From: Symsagittifera roscoffensis
Taxonomy: Eukaryota; Xenacoelomorpha; Acoela; Convolutidae
DNA: 64,000 bases
Assembly: GCF_963678635.1 (NCBI RefSeq)
Contig: NC_087066.1
Coordinates: 25,685,736 to 25,749,735, forward strand
Direction of reading: 5' to 3'
A program made the translations under genes and the position numbers. Below the pieces are notes generated by a model. It worked only from the letters and a program-made list of their open reading frames with translations, did no database searches and was not told where the DNA came from. This document shows, one piece after another, positions 1 to 11,262 of the stretch. How positions within the stretch are numbered: position 1 is the stretch's first letter; each line of letters opens with the position of its first letter.

Positions 1-285
1 CTAAACGCGCTAGATATTGTTCTACTAACACGCAAGACGTGAATTGCTTAAGGCTAGAAAACTTCTTTAAAAGGCAAGCTATTGGAATTTATCAATACGG
101 TATCAAGCGCAAAAATATAATTTCTTTTGGGGGTGTGGGGATTTACTTCAGAAGTGGTGGTCGGAACATCATTCAAAGCGTCACTCTGCTTAAAACAGTC
201 CCGTACATTTTTCTCTTCATCTTTTGGTAATTCAAATCACTTCAAAATATCGATTTTCTTTTTTGTTTAAAAAGGTAAAAATTTT

Positions 286-620
286 TCCCGACGAATTATT
301 GTTCCGACTTTCGAAGATATTTATGCTCGGGTTTTTTTTAATCAGTCAATTTTCGCCCATCGAAATAATAGTTTTCGACAAAAAATTATACCCCATTGAA
401 GGTATCAACTTCCTGAGTTCAAATGTTAAAAAAAAACATTTTAATTCCAATTATTTTTTGTAAGTTCTGGAGGTTTGAAAATGGCCAAATTGGACAAATT
501 CTGGACTGAATTACCCGCGCTTGGAAGAATTTATTCATATTGCTGAGAGCGTATTGCGAGCTATTTATACATGGCGAATTTTCTTGCTCAACAAAATCGT
601 TCCAAAAAGAAAAATATAAA
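286..620 (+). mobile_element. Diverged copy of the Helentron-like interspersed family
   Basis: It begins with the family start (TTGTTCCGACTTTCG) and shares the internal order of short blocks, but it is closer to the copy at 19687-20177 than to the main type. For example, both read CCCCATTGAA in the middle. The 3' hairpin end is not recognisable. Confidence 0.4.
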
Positions 621-659
621 AATTAAAATTTGAATTTGAAAAAAAAAATTGAAAAAAAA

Positions 660-1054
660 TTTGAATTTGAGATTTGTGAAAATCATCCCCCCACACGCCA
701 TATAATATACAAAGTGATAAATTTTGCTCCTGGTAACAAATCAATTATGACAACTAAGCTTCTTTGAACCAACCTGGAGAAACTTCTAAGACGGATTAAA
801 TCTCCGCTTGATAGCGCGAAATATATCGCGCGTTAATTGTCCCAAATTGGCCAAAATGGCAATTTTTAAACCCTCATAAATTTACGGAACATGATCTTAT
901 ATGAAAAATTTTTCCAAGTTTGGCTCAAGACAGCAATACCCTTTGAATGATATTTAAAAACTCTATCAAAAATGGCCAGATAAAAAGTCGACTATGTCTG
1001 AAAAAAAAAACACCCCGAGCTCAAATATTCCGTTATTTTCTTCCGTCGGAACAA
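660..1054 (-). mobile_element. Minus-strand copy of the Helentron-like family, 3' end missing
   Basis: The 5' terminus of the family (ATTGTTCCGAC read on the minus strand) is at 1044-1054. Internal landmarks follow in the expected order toward lower coordinates, ending near the CCCCCCACACGCCATAT block at about 685. The terminal hairpin is absent. Confidence 0.6.
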
Positions 1055-1701
1055 TATGTGTTTCTGAAAAGCCAGAATTGATAAATTTAATTTAAATCAC
1101 CTACCTAAATTGAATTTCTGGTTGTTTTAGTATTCGAAAAAAGCAACGGGTTATATATGCTGCAGTGGTTTTTTATTTGGACCAGTTTCGACTATCAAAA
1201 TACCATTTTTCAACGGACACATTTTATAAACCTAATGAAAATATTAACTACCTGAATTCAAGTTAAAAAATAGATGCGATTATCTTTGGTAAATTTTAGA
1301 AGGGTTTAAATATGACCCTTTTTGTCATGCTTTGTGTCAAATTATAAGTGCTTTTAAGGTTTTATGTATCTTGATCATAGCAAAAATAAAAATTAATGGT
1401 GAATTTTTGGTGAAGTTTTCTTGACAAAACATTTAACGCCCACTTAAACGCTGATGAAGCGTTCCTTACTTAGCCATCGTACAAGCGCTTCCTTTGTTTT
1501 TTTTCAGAATTTACTTCAAACTGCCGCATAATTTCTTTTTTTTTCTAATATTCCAAGCCTAAGAACGCCTGATATCTTTCCTTCAAATATATGCTCGGAC
1601 AATTCCAATAAAACAAATAAATAAGCTTGAAATTTCTACAACTTTTGGCTTTATTAGTTTCATTGTTCCTTTTTTCCTATTATTTCATTAGTATTCGAAT
1701 T

Positions 1702-2647
1702 ATTGTTCCGAATTTCCTAACAAAAGTAACAGAAAAATTATGCTCCAAGCAGTTGAAAAAACGGTATAATTTTATGCCAATCATTTTTCAAGTCAAAAAT
1801 TCATCGACTGGTTGTTTTAGAGTCGGTAAGATTTGCCCGCTTATATATCTGCAGAACTTGTTTCGAGCTTAGAAAAAGGAGATTTGGCGTTGTTGTTTTG
1901 ACTTGCTTAATCATCGCCCGAAGAAGGCATAGCATTGCAATCGCACTATTAAACTATGTAGTGGCAATAATAAAATAACTTTCAGCCAAAAGCAACATAA
2001 TTTTTCAGGGATCGAGAAAAATTATGCTCCATATGGCTTTTTTTCTTCAGACAAATTTTGACTTTTTAACTAGCCATTTTTGACGGATTTTTTTTATCTA
2101 TCATTCAAAAAGTATTGCTGTTGGTGTCTTGAATTTAAATGTGAAAAGATATTTCACTTGTTAAGCTACAAGATTTTAAAGATTGCCATTTTGGCCAATT
2201 TGGGACAATTAACGCGCGATAAATTTTGCGCTATTAAGGCGTAGGCGGAGAATTAATCCGTCTTAAAAATCGTTCCAAATTGGTTAAAGGAAGCGTATTT
2301 GCCAAATTGATTTGTTAATGGAAGCGAAACCTATCACTTTGTACTTGATATGGCGTGTCGGGATACAAGTTGGGATACAAAAAACCCCCAATTTAAAAAA
2401 AAAAAAAACATTTTGTTTTTATTAGATTTGTTTTTTCTTGTTATTACTGATCTATGGACCTTGAAAAGCAGTCGGAGCAATGAGGGCAAGTCGGGACACG
2501 AAATCTATCATTTTGTTTTGTATATAGCATGTGGGGGGATGATTTTCACAAAAATTTTAAGTCCAGAAAAAATCATGTTATTACTGCTCCATAGACCTTA
2601 AAAGGCAATTGGAACATTCAGGGTTTCGCCCTGATACGAGCAGTCTT
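1702..2647 (+). mobile_element. Helentron-like copy split by a 268-bp insertion
   Basis: The copy starts at 1702 (ATTGTTCCGAA) and ends with the family 3' hairpin and CGAGCAGTCTT at 2647. The interval 1747-2030 is foreign: it is the 268-bp element plus one of the two 16-bp target-site duplications. Removing it restores the normal spacing of the family. Confidence 0.65.
1747..2014 (+). mobile_element. 268-bp non-coding element (copy 1) with 16-bp target-site duplication
   Basis: The element is flanked by a perfect direct repeat AGAAAAATTATGCTCC at 1731-1746 and 2015-2030, which marks it as an insertion into an older repeat. As far as I can read, it is identical over 268 nt to the segment at 3808-4075. 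It has no long ORF, no terminal inverted repeats and no poly(A) tail. A 16-bp duplication fits target-primed (LINE-type) insertion of a short RNA-derived element. Internal pol III boxes are not convincing. Confidence 0.7.
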
Positions 2648-2847
2648 GTTTGCAATGGAAAATTTTGTAGTTATAAACTTTAGTAATCGAATAAAAAATG
2701 AGGGACGAGTTTCGTAGCATGGTTTTTGTTCAATCTTGACCTAGAGCTTATGATACGCTTTTAAAAACTAAGGACTGAAAAAAAGTGAAACAAGATAAAA
2801 AGAAATCGTCGTTGAAACAATCAAGGCTTCTCTTAACACCTCGAAGT

Positions 2848-3404
2848 CCTGAATGTTCCGACTGCCTTTCAATGTCTAAGGAGCAGTGTTTGCTTTAAAA
2901 ATATTGATAAAATTTTCAAAATTTTTTGTTTTTGAAATTAAAAAAAATCATCTCTCCACACTATCTTAAGTACAAAAGAATAGGTTTCACTCCTGGTAAC
3001 TCAGCATTTATGGCTAACGGCCTGCTTGAACGATTTCTGAGGAATTATTGGAATGATTTTTAAGACAGATTAAATCTCCACAGATTTAAAGAAAGATTTT
3101 TTTTTATTCGTTCAGAGTCGAGAACAACTGGAGCGAGCATTTTCAGCTTTTCTGAAAATTTTTTGTGCACTCAAAAAATGAATTGCTATCTATTGTCTCT
3201 CTCTTTCTCTCTCTTTTCTCTCTTTCAAAACCCATAATTTTACAGAAAATGATTACATGCAAAATATCTTTTTGAGTTTGTGCTCGGAACAGCAAAATCT
3301 TTCGAATGGAATTAAAAATATGGCCAAAAATTGCTGAATAAAGATTCAAAAATTGTCTGGGAAAAACCACTAGAGCTGTCACTTTCTTCAAAAGTCGGAA
3401 CAAT
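2848..3404 (-). mobile_element. Minus-strand copy of the Helentron-like family
   Basis: Read on the minus strand it runs from the family start GTTCCGAC (3394-3404) to the segment with TGTTCCGACTGCC next to the 3' end (about 2850). A CT-rich microsatellite and other additions near 3140-3240 interrupt the usual spacing. Confidence 0.55.
3196..3234. repeat. CT-rich microsatellite
   Basis: About 39 nt composed almost only of TC and TTTC units, lying within the minus-strand interspersed repeat. Confidence 0.8.
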
Positions 3405-3807
3405 AGGGTGGGGTGCAAGTTTTTTTTAATGAGTTTGTTCACAAAAACTGGAATTGCTCGTACCAGTTGTTCTCGACTCTGGATTTTTTTTTATCTTCAA
3501 TCCGAATGCGGGGTTTCCTTCAATTTGATTCCGCAATTTGTCTACTGCAAACTTCCTTGGATGTGACGTTGCAGAAAAAAATCAGTGCAGATCATTGTTA
3601 TTTGCCACTTTTTGCGAGTTGATGGAGAAATGCACTAATCAATGTGTCTTTCTTTTTTAAAATTGCATATTGAGAAATTGAGCTGCTTTGAATGGAGCAA
3701 GAGCGAAACTGAATAAGATGCTGCTGAGCAAAATCATGTTGTGACAAGTCATTGTTTTCATCTTTCATCTCTATGATGCACTAGCCGGTAATGCAATAAG
3801 AAACAGG

Positions 3808-4075
3808 AAGCAGTTGAAAAAACGGTATAATTTTATGCCAATCATTTTTCAAGTCAAAAATTCATCGACTGGTTGTTTTAGAGTCGGTAAGATTTGCCCG
3901 CTTATATATCTGCAGAACTTGTTTCGAGCTTAGAAAAAGGAGATTTGGCGTTGTTGTTTTGACTTGCTTAATCATCGCCCGAAGAAGGCATAGCATTGCA
4001 ATCGCACTATTAAACTATGTAGTGGCAATAATAAAATAACTTTCAGCCAAAAGCAACATAATTTTTCAGGGATCG
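3808..4075 (+). mobile_element. 268-bp non-coding element (copy 2)
   Basis: Same sequence and same length as 1747-2014. Unlike that copy, no matching flanking direct repeat is visible (AAACAGG on the left, AGCATCC on the right). This copy is therefore either an older insertion with eroded flanks or the source locus. Confidence 0.65.
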
Positions 4076-6180
4076 AGCATCCATAGAAACATTGGGCTTT
4101 TTTACTTAGCTGTATTTTAACTAATTAAAAATGGCTTCCTATAATATTCTATTTTAAAAATCATGATGAACACTCGTAGCCTCTGGACTATGTTTGACGT
4201 TTTGATAAAATTAATAACGAAGTACAATTATTTGTGCAATTTGAAAAATTGGTAGGTGTAATTTGGTGTTTTTTTCTGTCTATCATCAATGTTTTTTATG
4301 CTGTAGGTGTATAAAGCTATTTTTAATATTTTTAGTTTGATGTAGGTGTATAGTGAGTGGCAACTAAGTCAAAACTATTTATTGGAAGTTCAGTTTTTAT
4401 TGTTTCGACTTTTATTGTTACGACTTCTATTGTGCTCGGGGTGTTTTTCTCTAGACAGTTTTCGACTTTTTATCTAGCCATTTTTGACAGACTTTTTCTT
4501 AATATCATTCAAAAGTTATTATTGCCCTGGTCTAAACTTTAAAAAAATACATATTTCAACAAGGGGCGGATCTAGGATTTTCTCAAACTAAAAAAAAAAA
4601 GGTCGACAAAATATTAAATTGTTTGACAAAAAGTTGAATTATTTAATAATATTACTTAGTTTAATGACAAAACAACTAAACACGGTCTCCTCTAAACAAT
4701 TTCTGGAGATAATACGATAGCGATAAAAGTAACTTGTAGCAAGCTAAGACAAACTGCTCCAACATTCTTACGAAAAAAGAATCCAAAAAAAACTTAAAGT
4801 AGTTAACAGCTACATGTTAATTCGATCACCGAAAGTGTTGAGGAGCTTCGGATTCAGGCATGATAATTTCGGTGGTAAACAATCAGATATTTCGTTGACT
4901 TTCTCTGGTTGACTAAAACATATTATCACATCTACCGAAACGCTAAACGAGCTAAACTTGGGAAAGTTGGACAAGAAAACTAAGAAAAATGAAAATTTCT
5001 TTTCGCCAAGAAACAACAAATCAATTTTGACCAATTTTAAGAAAAATTACATGCATTTTGTTTTCTTTTCATCGAGGTTTTCCACGGCCTTTGGAATATT
5101 GTGTGTTATTGCCAAAATTAAATTTGATGAATAAGCTCCGATTGGACAATTGCAAGGTTTGTTGTTCCGACTTAGGAGGAGAGTGACGGAATATTTGTGC
5201 TCTCTTAATGGTTTTTTCTTCAGAAAAAAATTCGAATTTTTGAGCAGAATTTTTTTACAGAATTTACTTTTATATTATCTGGAAGGTTTTATTTTGAGCT
5301 CAACAAAGCTTAAATCTTTCCATCTGTGATTTTTTGCAAAATTATGGGGCTTCATTTATTGTAAAGGTCAGTTTGAAAAAATCAACAAGCGATCAATCCG
5401 TAAGTTTGTGCTATCAATGCGTAAGCGTAGACTTGATCCGCGTTAGAATTAGTTACCATTTGAGCTGGGGCATGAAATTTAGTCTACTTAAGTTTTTGCT
5501 TCTTAGGTTTTTTGTTTTTTGAAATCTTCAACAATTTTTTTAATATTCAGAACGAGCATTCGTATTCGAACGCCGCTAGAAAACTTCCATAAAAGTTTTC
5601 ATGAACAGTTTGTTTAAAGAATTTACAATTTTTTTTAAACCTCATTGCACTGTCGAGAGCTTCCAATAGCGCATCCAAGGCACACCTTTTCTTAAATTTT
5701 CGACCAATTGCTTTAGCGTTTTTGATTTCCTATTTTTGTATAACCTCGGTATATGAGAACGATAATTTTTCAATTGATTATTAACCAATTTTTTATAAAA
5801 AGAGGAATTTTTTCCCCTATTCTGGAGTTTAAAATTAATGATCCTGTTTATATACACTACTAGACGTTTGTTTGTATATAGGAACTCTCTGCGCCAAATT
5901 ACGGTAGTAATACAGCAGATTGAAATATTGTCTCAAAACTTCCAGTTAAATTTATACTTTTGAGTATATTTACTTGTTTGCGCTGAAAAGTTGACTGCTA
6001 AAATTAATATTTTCTATGATAGTAAATCTTTTTTAAAATTATTAACAAGATACACCAAAGATAATGTATGAATTCTGCCCTCAAATTTAGATATTTGAAT
6101 TGAAATTTAAAACGCGATCAAAAATTCCACAGCGTTTTCGAAATATATTGAAGTGATTGCGCAAACTTTACAAGAAGTGT
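4076..6180. other. AT-rich stretch with repeat fragments, no gene seen
   Basis: It contains fragments of the interspersed family (near 4437 and 5160, the latter with GTTCCGAC and GTGACGGAATATTTGTGCTC), and a piece of a separate family beginning AAGGGGCGGATCTAGG at about 4561. The same motif recurs near 15361 and, inverted, near 10870-10895. The small open frames (for example 5642-5857 on the minus strand) lack composition or context suggesting translation. Confidence 0.45.
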
Positions 6181-7130
6181 AAACTTGGGGGAATTCACAA
6201 TATCTCTAGGCCGGCTTCTCTCACTCGTTATTGTCCTTCGCACCGCCGCAATATGTTCCCTTTAGTACTGGGGTCAGTGGGGCAACCAATTCCCGGTACT
6301 GTTTACAATCCCAAAAGGGTTGATTTGGTGGTTGGCTACTCTGTATCTTACTATGCTGCTTGCCCCGTGATCTGTGCTCTTCCGACTGTATCTCACTCGT
6401 CAATCAATAGTCGATCGCAACAACAATTCCAATAATAAGACTGAATTAAGAAATAAATATAACCAAATACAGAGTAGCCTATAAATGGCTGGAATATAAA
6501 TCAATCGTTCAGTCAATGGAATGGGTCCGCGATTACTATTATTTAACCCCCTGCTCCCTGCAGTTCAATTCACGCCTTACTATTAACTAACTAACTAACG
6601 GTCTCCTCGAGAACTTCTTTCAATATCGATCGTTCAACAACGATCCCACTATCCTCTAGATAGCCTAACTAATATCCACTAACTAACTAAATCACGTTAA
6701 CAAGTCTTCCAACTTGTTCCCACTTTACTTTGAGAATAAAGCGACTACCTTAACTCGTAGCCCAAATTGTTCTCTAACTTAACTGAGAACCAACTATTTT
6801 CAATCGTAGTTATCACTGTTCTCTCTAACTGAGAACCAACTATACTCTATCTCAGTATCAATTGTTCTGGTCCGGTTCGGTGGTTGTACTGTTCCCTATC
6901 GCTACTAACATTTACTTAACTAGCGGTCACTCAGGACTTAACAGCTGAATCAACCATTAGGTCAGCTTTAATTAAATATTATTCACTTAACTAGCTGCCA
7001 CTCAGGACTTGTCAGCTGAATCAACCATTAGGTCAGCTTTAATTAAATATCGGGGTGCCACTTAGTTAATCAGGACATACTGAGCAAACATTGGGTTCAA
7101 CTACAAAATCAGCTCCCAATCGTATTTGAC
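6181..7130. repeat. GC-richer block with internal tandem repeats
   Basis: The base composition changes abruptly from the surrounding AT-rich DNA. Inside are runs of CTAACTAA-type units (near 6583-6690), repeated AACTGAGAACCAACTAT segments (6780-6850), and two ~68-bp near-identical units at about 6913-6982 and 6983-7050, each with GCTGAATCAACCATTAGG. The arrangement resembles untranslated or terminal sequence of a retroelement. No protein domain is present to prove this. Confidence 0.45.
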
Positions 7131-8400
7131 AAATGAACCCTTGCATGATTTTATTTTAGTTCTTCCTAACTTTTTCCCTTTCCTATGAATTGGGTAGTTC
7201 TCACTCAACCGGTAACTTAACTTCCGTGATACTTGAAAAGTTTCCATTTTGGTCATTTTAATTTTATTCCCCTAAGTCCAAGGGCTGGGTAATTCCCTTC
7301 CCCGTGTCCCTTTGGATCCGAAAAAACACCACAAGAATTTATTTAATATGCTAGGGCTGTTCATAAAATCTTCACCCCGAAATTCCCATTTTCCCCCATA
7401 GATGTTCCCAATTTTTGTACGGGGCTGTATTTTTACTTGTTTGTCGTTTTTATCGAAAGTCCAAGTGGAGTGGGTTAAGCTGACTCAATGTTTGCTAATT
7501 ACAGAAAATCACTTTCGCTCGCGTACAAAGGTCAGAACTAAAAACTCTCAATTTAGGGCCTCCCCTTACCCCCCAGGTGGGTAGGTACCCCTTTACGGGT
7601 CCTTACAATGCTAATTTATTACTTTTCAGGGGTTTCCGGGGTCTTGGGGTCTAAAATGCCAAATGACCTCTTAGAGGTCATCCGAGGTCAATTGAGGTCA
7701 AACGCGTCCAAACGTCTTAATTCCGATGGGAGATCATTCTCAAAAAGTTTCATTCATATCGGACCATCCCTTCCCATATTTTCGAAAATATTGGGTCAAT
7801 TAACACTTTTCCCTAAAATTGCCATTTGCACCCCATAGGAAGTTCCGGAGAGGATTGGATCACTAGATGTCCCCCTACTGGGTTGGGCCCCCCTTCACAT
7901 TGGTGCCTTAAAATCACAAGTCAATTATCACTATCAGGTGTTAATAGCCTTATTTAATTTTCACGTGCTAATAGCTTCCGACGTAGCTGCCGGATTGGGT
8001 CCAAACATTGATACATTATAGGTCTTCCGCAAACCTATCATCCCCCCAAGTTTCAGCCTCCTAGCATCATCAGGGGTCGAGAAATAACAAAAAGGGGGTT
8101 TTGTTTACATAGGGCGTTAAACCGGAAGTAATAACCGGATGCGTTCAAAAATCCCGGTGGTGAACTTCCCTCGTCTAGGGCTACAACATATTGCAATATG
8201 AAGTCATTCTGACCATTAGTTACCGGTTTACAAAAAGTGCTAATTGCATTTTCGGAAATCATTATCACTCGCCCCCCAGGGGTCCCAGGGGTCTGAAAAT
8301 TTGCATGACCGGCTAAAATCATCTCTATTAGTCACCCACCAATTTTCATAAGGATCGGACCGGTGGTTCCCAATCCGGGGGGGGGGGGGGTTTCCAGATT
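7131..8400. repeat. GC-rich dispersed-repeat block with two diverged direct copies
   Basis: Two segments share the same landmarks in the same order and orientation. The first, from about 7615, has an AGGGGT...GGGGTCT block followed by a CATATCGGACCATCCC segment. The second, from about 8270, has AGGGGTCCCAGGGGTCTGAAA followed by AAGGATCGGACCGG. The block also has short GAGGTCA repeats (7670-7705) and ends at a 14-nt G run (8377-8390). No coding sequence was recognised. Confidence 0.4.
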
Positions 8401-10214
8401 TTTAGCGCTTTCATCTTTTTTCCAATTCTTCGCCCTAGAGGTCAAATTCAAGGTGCAGAGTCCGATTACGATTGTTTGCTCTCAAACTAAGCTTATCTAT
8501 CACTGAATTTCATTGCTACAAGTTCATACAGTTGGTTTACGTTGAAATCAATTTTCGAAATTTTCAACCATGAATTACCAATTTTACACTCAAGTTTCTA
8601 TAGCATGTAATACAGTAGAATCACCAATTCTACAATAAGAGTGATGGAAAAAGTACTAGTCATGACCTAATTCAACAAAACATCCTTGATATTCCTTTTT
8701 TTTCCAATTAATTTTGCGCCCTTTCTAAAAACAATATGAACATTGACATTTCTTTTGACAATTCTGAACAACTTTTGACAGCTATTGACAACTCTTTAGA
8801 AGTTCTAAAGAACAATGCCGTACAATGAATTCTTTTGCGCAAAATGAGATGTTTTAAAAAAACTTGCAGTCTTCGCATATTTGCCATTTGCCTGGTTGAG
8901 AGTCAAACTAACTTCCGAACTTTGACTCACGACTGGCATAGAAACAAAAAAAAACTGCGCAACTCAGACGAAACCCTGAACGTTACGACTGCCTTCTAAG
9001 GTCTATGTAATAGTGTTCGCTTTTTATATGATTGATGAAACTTTCAAAAAGAAATGAAAGAGAAAACATTTCATAAAATGCTGGTTCTGAATATGTGTTT
9101 GATATGATTCATTTTCTGGGCAAGTTAGAAGTAAGTGTTTTGCTATAAGGTACCTTTTTATCTTCTTATTATCTTCAAAAATTGTTCAGAGGAGATCGTG
9201 CTGAGTTGATTTGTTGCACCTCGAAATGTTTATTCTCATTAATAAATTATATAACTTTGTTAGAACTACGCCAAAACATATTTGTTTTTCAGGATCACAG
9301 ATCCTTTGAAACGCAAAGCATTTTTTCTATTGGCTCAAAGTTTATATTTTGAGTTTATTTTTTGTTTGCTTCTCTAGGCAGTTTTCTGTTGAGCAACGAA
9401 CATATAATTTCAAATTAACAACGAAATTTATAAAAACAAATTATATATCATCTGGTTAATTGGAAGGTGTGTTTCGGTGCTTTTGTCTTTGATATTATTG
9501 ACAAATATGTTTATACTGTAAGTGTAACTAGGCACTTTTTTGCGGGTTTTTAGGCGTCATTGATCTGTAGGTGGGTAGTTGTGTAGCGGGTGTTATAAGA
9601 TCAAAAATCAATTTTTTTATTTGGAGCTCATTAAATTGCAGTTAATCATCGTTTACAACAATAAATTAGGGCCAACCAAAGTAATAACCATCTAAGCCAG
9701 CTAAAATGCTAATCACCCGGGTTGACAACAAAAGCAAAACTGATTATTCTACAGTTTAATACTATGGAAAAAAGTTCATCATACAATTCCATACATTCCA
9801 TAGAACTATGAAATTGTATGAAACTCACATGGCAAGCATTTTTCCTTAGATGGAATTTTATGATAAACGTTTTTCCATGCAATTCAGATTGTGCGAGACA
9901 AAAAAATTATAGGAGGCAAAATCCAAATCTTAGCCCAGCCCAACGTGTAGAAGATAAAAACTATAGCAAACTTGAGAGGTTTGAAACTTTGTGCGCATGT
10001 TTCCTTTATGTTTCTCTCTTCCAACTCGAAACAGCAGAGAGTTACTCCTAGTGAGAACCAACACCTGGAAGGACTTGCTTCATGCAAAAATTTACTGGCG
10101 AAAATTGAAGATGCGTTTCAATAGTCCAGATATGCAAATCCAATGCTCTAGTTTAACTTCAGCTCCAAGAAAACATAAGACCTCTACTGTGTAAAAATAA
10201 ACTAATTTCTTTAA
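8401..10214. other. AT-rich intergenic sequence
   Basis: No supported gene. An inverted fragment of the interspersed family's 3' region lies near 8970-9040 (ACCCTGAACGTTACGACTGCC). A small imperfect inverted repeat (CATACAATTCCATA against TATGAAATTGTATG) lies at about 9780-9824. Confidence 0.4.
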
Positions 10215-10512
10215 ATCAGCCAAAAGCTATTGTTGTCCTGAGTTCATTTGTTAAAAAAAAACTCTCACTTGTGATCATTTTTCATAAAATTTTGGAGGAA
10301 TAAAAATTGCCAATTTGGGATTATTGATGAGCGATATGTTTCGTGCTACTACAGCATAAATGGCTATTTATTACGTCTTAGAAATTGTTGCAAATTGAGT
10401 TGAGTCATGTTTTTTGGTCTACTTACAACTTTGATATATGCGAAATTCATCGCTTTGATTTTTTCCGAGAATCATTCCCCACACGCTATGTATGGGATGA
10501 TTTTAGAAAAAA
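10215..10512 (+). mobile_element. Partial Helentron-like copy
   Basis: It carries the middle of the family only, from the segment around TATTGTTGTCCTGAG to the CCCACACGCTATGTATGG block. Both termini are missing. Confidence 0.45.
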
Positions 10513-10892
10513 TTTCAAAAAAGTTTATGAGCTGATAAAGAGGATAGGGTGGTCATAAACTTGAACCCTTGACCACCAAAGGATCCCACTGTTTGTCCTT
10601 TTGTTTTTGCTATTCGACTCTAAAGTTTTTCTATGAACATTTTTGGTGCCAATTTATATGTATTTTGAAAAAGTCCTATTTTTTGTGTTCAAACTATTTC
10701 CAAAGAAGACTTAAAATCGTTTTAGGCTTGTTTTTGTTTTTTTAATTTTATCCGAAACCGTGATTTATAAAGAGTCTGTATAGTGAATTAGGAGATCTCT
10801 GAAAACCATTTTAGTCGAACTAAAAAAAAATTGTTAAATTTTTTGAAAACCTGAAAAAACCACCCCCAATCGAGAAAACACTAGATCCGCCC

Positions 10893-11262
10893 CTGCTCGG
10901 GGTACTTTATTGAACGGATCAATTTCGATTGGATTCATTTTTGAAGGTAGATTTTACTTTATCTTAAAGCTGTAAGTGACTTGAGCTCAAACTTCAACAG
11001 CGATTATTCAACCTGTGATCATTTTCCCCAAAATTATGATGGTTTGAAACTGGCTAAATTGGCCATTAAGAATGATGAACGCGCGATGTATTTCGCGCTT
11101 TTAACGCGTAAACGTCGACTTACACTATCTCAAAAACGGTTCCAAATTGAATTTTGTGATGCTAGTTATTCTAGTTATAAGGCAACTATAAACCTGTTGG
11201 AGGATGATTCTAAAAAACGAAGACAACTTTTAGACCTTAAAGGGGAGTCGGAACAACCAGGT
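10893..11262 (+). mobile_element. Partial Helentron-like copy
   Basis: It runs from GCTCGGGGT near the family 5' end through the palindrome-rich CGCGCGATGTATTTCGCGC block to a GTCGGAAC segment near 11245, with the terminal hairpin lost. The 124-residue open frame over it (10981-11355) is a by-product of the repeat. Confidence 0.5.

Larger units (their letters stand above)
1..1701. other. AT-rich, repeat-derived sequence, no gene seen
   Basis: No open frame here looks like protein. The stretch is built mostly from decayed copies of the interspersed family described at 16780-17316: a diverged copy begins near 286 on the plus strand, a clear minus-strand copy lies at about 660-1054, and plus-strand fragments follow from about 1118. 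Confidence 0.5.

Noticed and set aside
2000-2014. CAGGGATC at the end of the 268-bp element as a U3 snoRNA-derived end
   Set aside because: Only an eight-base resemblance to the U3 box region, and the rest of the element does not follow U3.
6157-6435. 92-residue plus-strand frame as a gene
   Set aside because: It is within the GC-richer repeat island. No conserved motif or start context was seen and an opposite frame of similar length exists.
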